From the NCBI RefSeq assembly GCF_002288925.2, contig NW_022098044.1, positions 14,169,090 through 14,233,089 on the forward strand: DNA of 64,000 nucleotides, read 5' to 3'. The position numbers and the translations under genes are program-made. The notes under the pieces are model-generated. The model saw nothing but the letters and a program-made list of their open reading frames with translations. It was not told the origin of the DNA and ran no database searches. Source of the stretch: Delphinapterus leucas (taxonomy: Eukaryota > Chordata > Mammalia > Artiodactyla > Monodontidae). Positions within the stretch are counted from its first letter, which is position 1; every line of letters begins with the position of its first letter. Positions 55,826 through 64,000 of the stretch are shown one piece after another.

Positions 55826-57334
55826 TGGTCCACATCAAAAAGTGCTGTTTCCTTTCTTCCCTCCCTCCTTCTTTCCTCCTTCCCTGCCCCCATTCCATTA
55901 AACCAGCTCCTAGAAAGCAGTGCACTGGCAATGAAATAAGACCACATTTGTCCTCCCCCAGAAGCATGTCACCAACAAACTGACAAAGATTTGAGGACTT
56001 CTAAATAATCCTATAGGAGTTATCCAGGGTGAAAAGAGAAATCGCTGAGAAACCAATTTCATCCTCAGCTTCCGAGGGATTATAAGCAGTGGTGAGGAAT
56101 AAGTATATAAAGATGACTGGCATTACAATAGCCCCATTCATCCACCAACATTTTCAAAGTAGCTCAGAAATTTTTCCAAAATCACATTTCATCCCTCTCC
56201 CAAGAAACAAGCATTTTGCTAATCTGTGAAATGATATCTCCACCATTCCCCTTGTAAGAAACACGGCATCCACTGGGCTGCCTCAGAGACACCACAGGGA
56301 ACAACATTCACAGGGATTTGGAGAGGGTCAGAAGAGGTAGGACATGACGACTTGCCTGGGATCTAGCCAGGATGTCAGAAGTAACCGTTCAAAACTTTGG
56401 CAATGGCTGTAGTGTTACATGCAAGATGTCCCCAGACAGGGCACCCTGTGAGGTACTTCCATCCCCTGACTTCCATATGCTTCTCCCTCACAGAGCTGAG
56501 CTGAGATGTGAGCCTTAAGAGCTGTCTTGTGGACCATTTGCTTCAGTTCACTTTTCTGTGGGCATCTAGGTTGAGAGCAGCCTGCTGATGACCCCGTGTA
56601 GGCAGAACTTCGCTGGCAGGAAAAACATAATGTCTGCATCTGGCAAAACACAGACTCCCAGCGGGTACTTCAAGGAGTTCCTCTGTGACTCAGAGAGGAG
56701 AATGTCACCTCCTGAGTCACCAGTGCTGTCCCAGCCAGCTGGCTCTGTCTCTCTCCAAAATCTCCTCCTCAGACCCTGACAAGCCCTTCAGTGAGGCCAC
56801 CACCAGAGGCCACCAGGAGATGCTGAGCTGGTGTTGACAGATGCAGAGGAGTACTTCTGACTATCCTAGTTCAGTGAAATGATTGGGATACATTCCTTTT
56901 TGTTGGCATAATCCATTTTGATTAAGACATCCATCAAGAGCAGGCTTGAAATTGTCCTCTAGCAAACAGGGTCATTTTGGCAAAAAAAAAAAAAAGTGGA
57001 CAGAGGACCCCTCCTGCAGTGGGAGCCCCTGGTCTGTATGCCTTCTGGTCTGACTGCTCCAGACAGAGCAGGGCATGACCAAACATCTAAGACAGCCCAG
57101 CCGGTTAAACGCTGAACAGTACCACCATGTGGGAATAACAGAGACCCAGAATAAGTGCATGAGGGAAACCGCAGACAAACTGGAACTTAGTTCAGGAAGA
57201 GACGCTCTTGGTTAAACGATTTTAACTTTCAGATGGACTTGTGGCTTTTGATTTATTAACTCGTATGCAACGTGTGTTTATGGAGTGCCGGGAAACACCA
57301 GGCAGAGAGAACACGGTACGGAAGAAAGAGAACA
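55826..57334. other. No recognised element
   Basis: Mixed DNA with a pyrimidine-rich patch near 55,850-55,890 and an A-run at 56,982-56,994. No gene. Confidence 0.4.
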
Positions 57335-57450
57335 AGCTTTGAAACCTCAGTCTGGCCTCCCTCTCCTTCAGTCTTCTCATCAGTAAAATGGGGATAATAC
57401 CATATCTGGCATGTAGGCTTGATGCCAGGATTAAACATTACTGTGGACTA
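57335..57450 (+). mobile_element. MIR SINE fragment
   Basis: 'gctttgaaacctcagtctggcctccctctccttcagtcttctcatcagtaaaatggggataataccatatctggcatg' retains the MIR 3' half. Confidence 0.65.
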
Positions 57451-57890
57451 CATTACTGGCCTCATTCTTCATTTCTCCCTCATGCTTTGCCATGTGAGTT
57501 TGAAACATCCCCTACCCACCCACCACCCCCTCCCCTTGACTCCCCACCCCTTGACTTTGGGTTTGGCCATGTCACTTGCTTTGACAGATTGAATGAGGTG
57601 AACATGACAGAGTACCAATTCCTAGCATAGGTCATGGAGGCCCTGCGTGTTTCCACTTGGCCACTTGTCCCCCTGTCATAGCCAAGAGAAGAGCATGCCT
57701 TGGCTGGACTCCTGGTCCCAGGACGATGAGAGACACATGGAGCAGAGCCACCCCCATGACCAGAGCCTGGAAAAGAGCCATCCTGGTTAACTCACAGACC
57801 TTCAACAAGAAAAACCACTCAACCAAGCCCAGCCCCAGTCAACTGAGATCAGCAAAAACCTAGACAATATGAACAAGAATAAATGATTGA

Positions 57891-58575
57891 CTTTGGGTTT
57901 TGTTCTTCTTTCTCTAGTTGTTTTAGGTGTAAGGTTAGGTTGTTTATTTGAGATTTTTCTTGTTTCCTGAGGTAAGATTATATTGCTGTAAACTTCCTCA
58001 GAAGCAACCTAAATGTCCATTGATAGAGGAATGGATAAAGAGGATGTGGTACATATATACAATGGAATATTACTCAGCCATAAAAAAGAATGAAATAATG
58101 CCATTTGCAGCAACATGTATGGACCTAGAGATTATCATACTAAGGGAAGTAAGTCAAAGACAAATATCATATGATATCACTTATAATCTAATCTTAAAAA
58201 TGATACAAACAAACTTGTTTACAAAGCAAAAACAGACTCACAGACTTCAAAAACAAACTTATGGTTACCAAAGGGACAAAGTGAGGGGGAGGGATAAATT
58301 AGGAGTTTGGGAGTAATATTACACACTGCTATATATAAAATAGATAATCAATAAGGACTACTGCATATTACAGGGAACTCTACTCAATATTCTGTAATAA
58401 GCTATATGGGAAAAGAATCTGAAAAAGAATGGATATACGTATATGTATAAATGAATCACTTTGCTGTACACCTGAAACTAACACAACACAGTAAATCAAG
58501 TATACTCCAATATAAAATAAAAGTTAAAGTAAATAAATAAATAACATCCCTGAAACAGGAAAAAAAAAAAAAAGA
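57891..58575 (+). mobile_element. LINE-1 with 5' inversion (twin priming)
   Basis: A perfect 16-base duplication, aagaataaatgattga (57,875-57,890 and 58,576-58,591), bounds one insertion. Its first ~108 bases (57,891-57,998) are antisense L1 ORF2, matching the plus-strand text at 13,625-13,735. From about 57,999 it switches to sense L1: 'gaagcaacctaaatgtccattgatag', the ORF2 tail (58,040-58,200), the 3' UTR and an A-rich tail. The reading MWYIYTMEYYSAIKKNEI is intact locally, but the element is truncated and inactive. Confidence 0.95.
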
Positions 58576-58591
58576 AAGAATAAATGATTGA

Positions 58592-60062
58592 GGCTTTCTT
58601 AAGCTATTGAGCTTTGGGATGGTTTGTTATACAGCATTACTATTGCAATAGCTAACCAATAGGCTTGTATCTATAAACACACACTCATAAAGCATCTCCC
58701 ATGGAACCAACTGTATAGTGGATGCTCAATAAATAGTAATTTCCTTCCCTTTCCCTACTACGTTTCAAACACTGTGCTGTACAGTGGGAATACAGAGAAA
58801 GATAAACCTCAGAGGAACTTCCAGGTTGGTGGATAAAGAACTATAAGACATCAGTTCAAGTCCTAGGCCCCTTGTAAAAAATTAACAGGAGCCATGGAAA
58901 AGAAAAGCAATGAGCAAATGCCTTCTCTTCCTCAATTTTTCCCTGAAATGTGATAAAATTGATGTTCCCCCAAAACAGATTTTTATTTCCTGAAACCACG
59001 TCTATCAGATATTTTTATGACTTTAGAAAGAAAGACTCCTTCAAGTCGGGGAGAGCTTTTTGGGTTGTGTCTGTTCTTTGCCTTATATTAAGTTTCTGAT
59101 GGAGACTCCTCGGGAAGCAACCTGGTTTTGGTGGGGTCAGAGAATGTTGCAGATCCAGCTAACGCGAGCTCGAAGCAGAAAAGGCCTTCAAGGGAGATAA
59201 AAGGGCTTTTTTCTTTATCAATGTTGAAGAAAGTAGTTCAAAACTGGACCTATTTTTCTGAAGACAAAAGCATACTCTCTGCAGCTGCCTACCCTCATGA
59301 AAGGAAACAGTTCTTGATAGGGACTTTGTCTGCCGTGGAAGAATCAAATCCACTAGCAGGTAAAGCATGAAGATATTAGGGATTTTATCTCTAATCATGT
59401 AATACCTGTCATTGAACGTTCATCCAGTAATGGGACAGCCCAAGAATACCCTTCCGTGTCCTTAAATCTCTCCTGTCAGGGAAGATTTAAGGATCGTTCC
59501 TATGCTTTACCCCTTTGAAATGACCATTCAGTGGCTTGCTGTGAGAATAGCCTCGGCCTGACAGAGAATTATTGGCATTTTACTTGTCAGCTCCGAGGAA
59601 ATGGCTATGTGATAACTGGCAGCCGAGGCAGCTGGCAGACAAAAGGGCATTGAGATGTGAAGCTTAGAGCCCACAGGGAACGGTGTTGTCCAGAATACAC
59701 TCCTGCCTCTGCTCCAGTGAGGGCTGGCCACCACCAGTAGAGGGACTTGGCTTCGGAGAAAGGACTCGAAGATGTGTTTGCATGACCAGACTCAGTTCAG
59801 GAAAAGTCAGAGCCGTGGACAGCATTTCCCTGTCACTCTGATGAACAGAGAATTCCCTTCTAGCCATACGGCTCTGCCCGTGTCATCCTTGTGCTATGGA
59901 CTACATAACACTCTCCCCTATGTCAGTTACCTGAAGCTTTGCTATTTATATCACCCCCATGTGATTTATCATGTTACATATTAGACCACATGAAACTGCA
60001 GCTATTTGATTAGTTTGATCAACCAAAACTTCAATTTCAAGAAAAGTGTTAATTTCTTTTTA
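58592..60062. other. No recognised element
   Basis: Mixed-composition DNA with an 80-codon frame at 59,128-59,370 that matches nothing I know. No young repeat. Confidence 0.4.
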
Positions 60063-60065
60063 GGT

Positions 60066-60381
60066 TTTTTTTTTTTGGTTGTGTTGGGTTTTCGTTGCTC
60101 CGTGCAGGCTTTCCCTAGTTGTGGCAAGCGGGGGCTACTCTTCGTTGTGGTGTGCAGGCTTCTCATTGCGGTGGAGCACAGGCTCTAGGTGCACGGGCTT
60201 CAGTAGTTGCAGCACGTGGGCTCAGTAGTTGTGGCTCACGGGCTCTAGAGCGCAGGCTCAGTAGTTGTGGCACACGGGCTTAGTTGCTCTGTGGCATGTG
60301 GGATCTTCCCAGACCAGGGCTCGAACCTGTGTCCCCTGCGTTGGCAGGCGGATTCTCAACCACTGCACCACCAGGGAAGCC
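60066..60381 (-). mobile_element. CHR-1-type SINE
   Basis: Tail T-run, then 'tgttgggttttcgttgctccgtgcaggctttccctagttgtgg', repeated 'cagtagttgtggc' segments, B-box complement 'agggctcgaacctgtgtcc' and head 'aaccactgcaccaccagggaagccc'. The target duplication is not clear. It lies directly beside the end of the L1M below. Confidence 0.92.
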
Positions 60382-60384
60382 CTT

Positions 60385-62105
60385 GTCAGGCTTTTTATAC
60401 ACAGTAAAATTCAAACTTCTTTATACACAGTTCTATAAGTTTTGGCAAATGCACATAGTCAATAACCACACCCACAATCAAGATATAAGACATTGCCCGA
60501 ACCCCAAAAATTCCCTGATGCCCCTTTGTAATCAGTCCCCTCCCCCCACACCCAGACCCTTGCAACCACTGATCAGTTTGCCATCCCTATAGATTTGCCT
60601 TCTTTAGAATGCCATAGGGATGGAGTCATACTGTAGGTAGCCTTCTTTGACTTAGCGTCATACACTTGAGATGCATCCATGTCATTGCGGATATCAGCAG
60701 TTTGTTCCTATTTATTGATGAGCAGAATTCCAATGTATGGATTCACCACATTTTTTTATTCCTTCACCAGTGGACAGACAATTGGGTTGTTTCCAGTTTG
60801 GGATGGTTATTAAGAAAGTCACTATAAACATTTGCCAACAGGTTTTTGCGTGGCTCAATATTTTCATTCCTCTTGGGTAAATACCTAGCAGGGGCCACTG
60901 GGTGGTAAAATAAGTGTACGTAACTTTATGAGAAATTGCTGAACTATTTTCCAAAGTGATTGTTCCACTTTGCATTCCCAGCAGAAGCTTCTGAGGGTGC
61001 CAGTCCTACATCGTCGCCAACCTTGGTCAGGCTGGCAGGGACTGAGGACGGTCAGCCGTTCTAATGGGTATTGGAGTGACAGCTGATTGTAACTTTAATT
61101 CACATTTCCCTACTAACTACTCATGCTGAACAACTTTTCATGTGCTCATTTTCTACCCATATGTTTTCTTTGGTGAAGTATCTGCTCAGGTCTTTTGCCC
61201 ATTTTTTTTTAAAAAAACTGGGTTATTTGCTTTCTTATTTTGAATTGTTACAGTCCTTTATTCAAGGTCTTTATTCACAAAGTTAATACCAGAATACTAG
61301 TCCCTTACCATATAGTAGGTTTGCAAATATTTTCTCCAAGATTGTCTTGTCTTTTCATTTCCTTAGAAACAGTGTCTTTTGGGAATTCCCTGGCGATCCA
61401 GTGGCTAGAACTCCACACTTTCACTGCTGAGGGCCCGGGTTCGATCCCTGATTGGGGAACTGAGATCCCAGAAGCCCCACAAGCCACATGGCATGGCCCA
61501 AAACAAAAACAAACAAACAAACAAAAAAGAGTGTCTTTCGGAAAGCATAAGTTTTAAATTCTGATGAAGTCCAATTTATCATTCTTCTTCTATGGTTCAT
61601 GCTTTTTGTGTCCGATATAAGAAATCTTTGCCTAACCCTGGGTCGCAAAGGTTTTCTCCTACGTTTTCATCTAGAAGTTTTATAGTTTTAGGTTTTACGA
61701 TTACTATGATTCATCTTAGTTAATTTTTGCATAGGGTGCAATGTACGGTTCAAAGTTCATTTTTCGGCATATAGATATCCAGTGTTTCCAGCATCATGTG
61801 TTGAAGAGGTCAGCCTTTCTCCATCTCACTTCCTTGACATCTTTGTCGAAACCAATTGACCATGTATGTGTGGTCTATTTCTGGACTCTATTCTATTCCA
61901 TTGATCTATGTGTCTATCCTTTTTCCAATACCACATGGTGTTGATTACTGTGGTTTTATAGTATGTCTCAAAATCAGGTGGTGGGAGTCCTCCAAATTTG
62001 TTTTCTGAGTGTTTTTTTTTTTTCAGAGTTGTTTTGATATTCCAGTTCCTTTGGTTTTCCATATGCATTTTAGAATCAGCTTGTCGATTTCTATGAATAA
62101 GCCTG
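60385..62105 (-). mobile_element. Old L1M: 3' UTR and ORF2 C-terminal part, antisense
   Basis: The reverse strand reads from the ORF2 C-terminal half to the 3' UTR. Plus-strand markers are 'cactgatcagtttgccatccctatagatttgcc', 'cattccaatgtatgg'-type sequence at 60,725-60,740, 'ggtttgcaaatattttctccaagattgtcttgtc' (61,318-61,355), 'cttccttgacatctttgtcgaaaccaattgacc' and 'ttttccaataccacatggtgttgattactgtggttttatagtatg'. These parallel the younger L1 at 10.7-12.0 kb but with much more divergence. Many stops; inactive. A SINE interrupts it at 61,382-61,529. Confidence 0.88.
61382..61529 (+). mobile_element. tRNA-Glu-like SINE inserted in L1M
   Basis: The 72-base head (61,387-61,458) aligns with tRNA-Glu along its length, including A-box 'tggcgatccagtgg' and B-box 'gggttcgatccc'. 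The anticodon position reads CTT (61,418-61,420) instead of CTC. A tail of AAAC units follows. Duplication agtgtcttttg / agtgtctttcg at 61,371-61,381 and 61,530-61,540. It is a SINE, not a tRNA gene. Confidence 0.92.
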
Positions 62106-62869
62106 ATGAGAGAGTGACTTACCCAAGGTCACACCATTCATATACATTAGAGTCAGCTCAGTCTCAAATCATTGTTATGGATCCAAGTTCATGATTTGAC
62201 AGTGGGCCCCACACAGAAGACAGGGAGAGCATCATTATGGCAAAGTCCTGCAGATCTCACCAAAAGTCAAGAATTCTGGCTCTCAGTACATTCGGAAGAA
62301 AACTAACCCTTGCCTTCAGTCTCTTAGCCCCTGACTGGCCTTATCAGAGCAGGGAGGATAATTGGATATTGTCTGGAACAAATCAGACAGTCATAGACCC
62401 ATTGTCTGGGGAGCCAAGGTGAAGCCCTGGCATCTCGTGGAGCCAGGATTCCCAGCTTTAATAAGCCCTGTGCTGTTGACAAGTCTACTCAAGCAAGTTT
62501 CTGTCATGCTTTCCTGGTTAGCATTCTCAGTCCCCACTGGTAAGGAATCCCAGCTCTGCACTCTCTTAGCTGGTGCTCAGACACCCTTCCCACCTGCTCC
62601 AGTCCTCTCCACCATCTCTGCCACCCTGTCATTGGCTGGGGCTCTGAAGCAATGAGTGCTCAGGACAGAGCGCTGCTCCCTGTGCCTGGGTCTATCCCTA
62701 TGGCTGGCCGCACCCACAGGGCTGTTCCTCTTACCTCTGCCCATTTTGCAAATCAAGCCCAGCTTTATTCTTCCCCACTGGACAGCTTCTAAAAAATATT
62801 CCTTTGAGCAACCCACTACCTCACAGCCAGGAGGCAGACTACGATAGCAGTTCATTTCAGAGCTGGGAT
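62106..62869. other. No recognised element
   Basis: Mixed DNA; small competing frames only. Confidence 0.4.
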
Positions 62870-63045
62870 TTGGAACCAGGTAAAACTGTGTTTGCATTTC
62901 AGGTCTGTATTCTGGGGCAAGATACGTAATTTTCTGAGTCTCTGTTTCCTCCTTTGTAAGACGACCCACAGGGCTGCCAGGAGAACTCAAACGAAAGAAG
63001 GCATTTGAAGTGTCTGACACAATTGCAGGCACATACCTGGTGGCA
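62870..63045 (+). mobile_element. MIR SINE, diverged
   Basis: 'tgtgtttgcatttcaggtctgtattctggggcaagatacgtaattttctgagtctctgtttcctcctttgtaagacg' followed by 'agtgtctgacacaattgcaggcacatacc' fits MIR order. Confidence 0.65.
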
Positions 63046-63880
63046 ATCAGCACTGTGGTGGCCCCTCTACCCCAGACCACCATCCAGTCCTGCCCCCTTT
63101 CCCCACCAGCCCTTTCTACTAAGAAGGCGGCCCTCCTACAGAACCCCACATTGCATCACCAGCTGCAATGTCTTCTCCAGCCAGCCATGTGGAAACAAAC
63201 CTGGAAATATTCAGCTGCAGAAAATTCAGCAAGTCCTCCATCACAAGAACAGCACGTCTCTCCCCCGTAGATCCCTCATGCTGACTTGATTGAAGAAAAA
63301 TGGGCATTTACTTTTCATGATCCAGAAAAAAAAAACCCTTTGGCACTCAGAGAAAGGGACTCAAGGCTAGTATCTGACTCTATGGATAGCTTATTCACTT
63401 TTATGAGTGGCCGGTGAGAGAGCTTGTCTCCATCCCTGGAGGACCTTAATGAGTGTTTAGTTCTCATTTTCTGACTTACAGCAGAGCCAGACAAGAAGCT
63501 CACCTTCATTGCCAACAACGGTACCATTGGCATGTGAACAGAAAAGCTTGAGTCTGTTTTCTGATGGTGGTGGTGGCCAATGCCAGTCCACCCGCCCTCT
63601 GGGCTCCCCTTGACCAGAGATGGGCACTGATGAGGAGGTGGCTTGGGCCACAGATGGAAGCTGAGGCCACACCACACACAAAGGGATCATGCCTGCCATC
63701 TCGGTGTGTTCCCACTGAGCTCTGACCACGTGACAACAAGTGTGCGTCCTGCTTGCTGAAGCAACCAGGGTGGGTCGTTCTGCAGGGGAGGGGTCACTGG
63801 AAGACCTCAGGAGCTAGAAACAAAACTGAACCCAGAAGTCACAGCAGGGACAAAGCCAAAGTCTCAAAACTGCATACACA
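63046..63880. other. No recognised element
   Basis: Mixed DNA with short frames on both strands (up to 120 codons). No gene assigned. Confidence 0.4.
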
Positions 63881-64000
63881 GGGCTTCCCTGGTGGCGCAG
63901 TGGTTGAGAGTCCGCCTGCCGATGCAGGGGACGTGGGTTCGTGCCCTGGTCCGGGAAGATCCCACGTGCCGCGGAGCAGCTGGGCCCGTGAGTCATGGCC
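63881..64000 (+). mobile_element. CHR-2-type SINE, cut by the window end
   Basis: 'gggcttccctggtggcgcagtggttgagagtccgcctgccgatgcagg' through 'gcccgtgagtcatggcc' where the window stops. The 3' half, tail and right-hand duplication lie outside. Confidence 0.95.

Noticed and set aside
61387..61458. Functional tRNA gene
   Set aside because: Tail of AAAC units, target duplication and changed stem positions show a retroposed SINE. The anticodon and identity bases are not those of a working tRNA-Glu.
62577..63149. 190-codon open frame on the minus strand, the longest outside L1, SINE read-through and microsatellite sequence
   Set aside because: It crosses a diverged MIR (62,870-63,045), has frames of similar size on the opposite strand, and shows no recognisable domain. 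Consistent with chance.
1..64000. A previously undescribed multi-gene system (defence island, biosynthetic cluster or similar)
   Set aside because: No linked set of real genes exists in the window. Everything I can identify is a transposable element, a simple repeat or unassigned mammalian DNA.

Overview
This window looks like nuclear DNA of a whale or dolphin, probably a toothed whale. The evidence is about fourteen tRNA-Glu-derived CHR-type SINEs. Several carry the long 3' half with 'gcccgtgagccatggccgctgagcctg', which I associate with cetacean CHR-2. Others carry the 'acaactactgaagcccac' body of CHR-1. Pieces of a relatively young cetartiodactyl LINE-1 family, a Tigger element of the kind seen in even-toed ungulates and whales, a small mariner hairpin element, and a background of old MIR, L2, MER5A and L1M copies agree with this. 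There is also a 100-base N gap typical of an assembled eukaryotic scaffold. The species and subfamily names are inference.

I find no convincing host protein-coding gene or exon, functional RNA gene, CRISPR array or bacterial operon. The window reads as intergenic or intronic mammalian DNA built up by successive retrotransposon insertions. The longest open frames are LINE-1 reading frames, SINE bodies read through, or chance frames.

Layout. 1-10,200: a homopurine tract; a fossil palindromic transposon at about 0.8 kb; a Tigger DNA transposon (2.5-3.6 kb) split by a SINE; a 5'-truncated L1 (4.45-5.4 kb) carrying a SINE and a GATA microsatellite; a tail-less truncated SINE (6.6 kb); and a long very old repeat (8.3-9.8 kb). 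10,311 to about 16,230: one near-full-length L1 on the minus strand, with 5' region, ORF1, ORF2 and 3' UTR recognisable but decayed. It carries a SINE in ORF2 and sits inside an older repeat. 16,230-29,800: a mariner MITE, old L1M and MIR copies, and short L1 3' ends. 29,949-30,048: the sequence gap. 30,060-47,400: mostly unassigned DNA, with an oppositely oriented pair of CHR-1 elements at 38.9-39.7 kb, L1M 3' ends and two small unexplained open frames. 47,400-57,900: SINEs, an L1 inserted in a MIR with a perfect 17-bp duplication, and MER5A with an internal 45-bp minisatellite. 57,891-58,575: a 5'-inverted (twin-primed) L1. 60,060-62,105: an old minus-strand L1M ORF2 with two SINEs at or inside it. 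The window ends inside another CHR-2 SINE.

The elements do not work together as a system; they form a stratified insertion record. Target-site duplications let many insertions be bounded to the base and ordered in time (SINE into Tigger, SINE into L1, L1 into MIR, L1 into L1M). The most notable observations are the twin-primed L1, the tail-less SINE, the Tigger reading frame that is open across its SINE, and the gap flanked by a SINE and an opposite poly-T.
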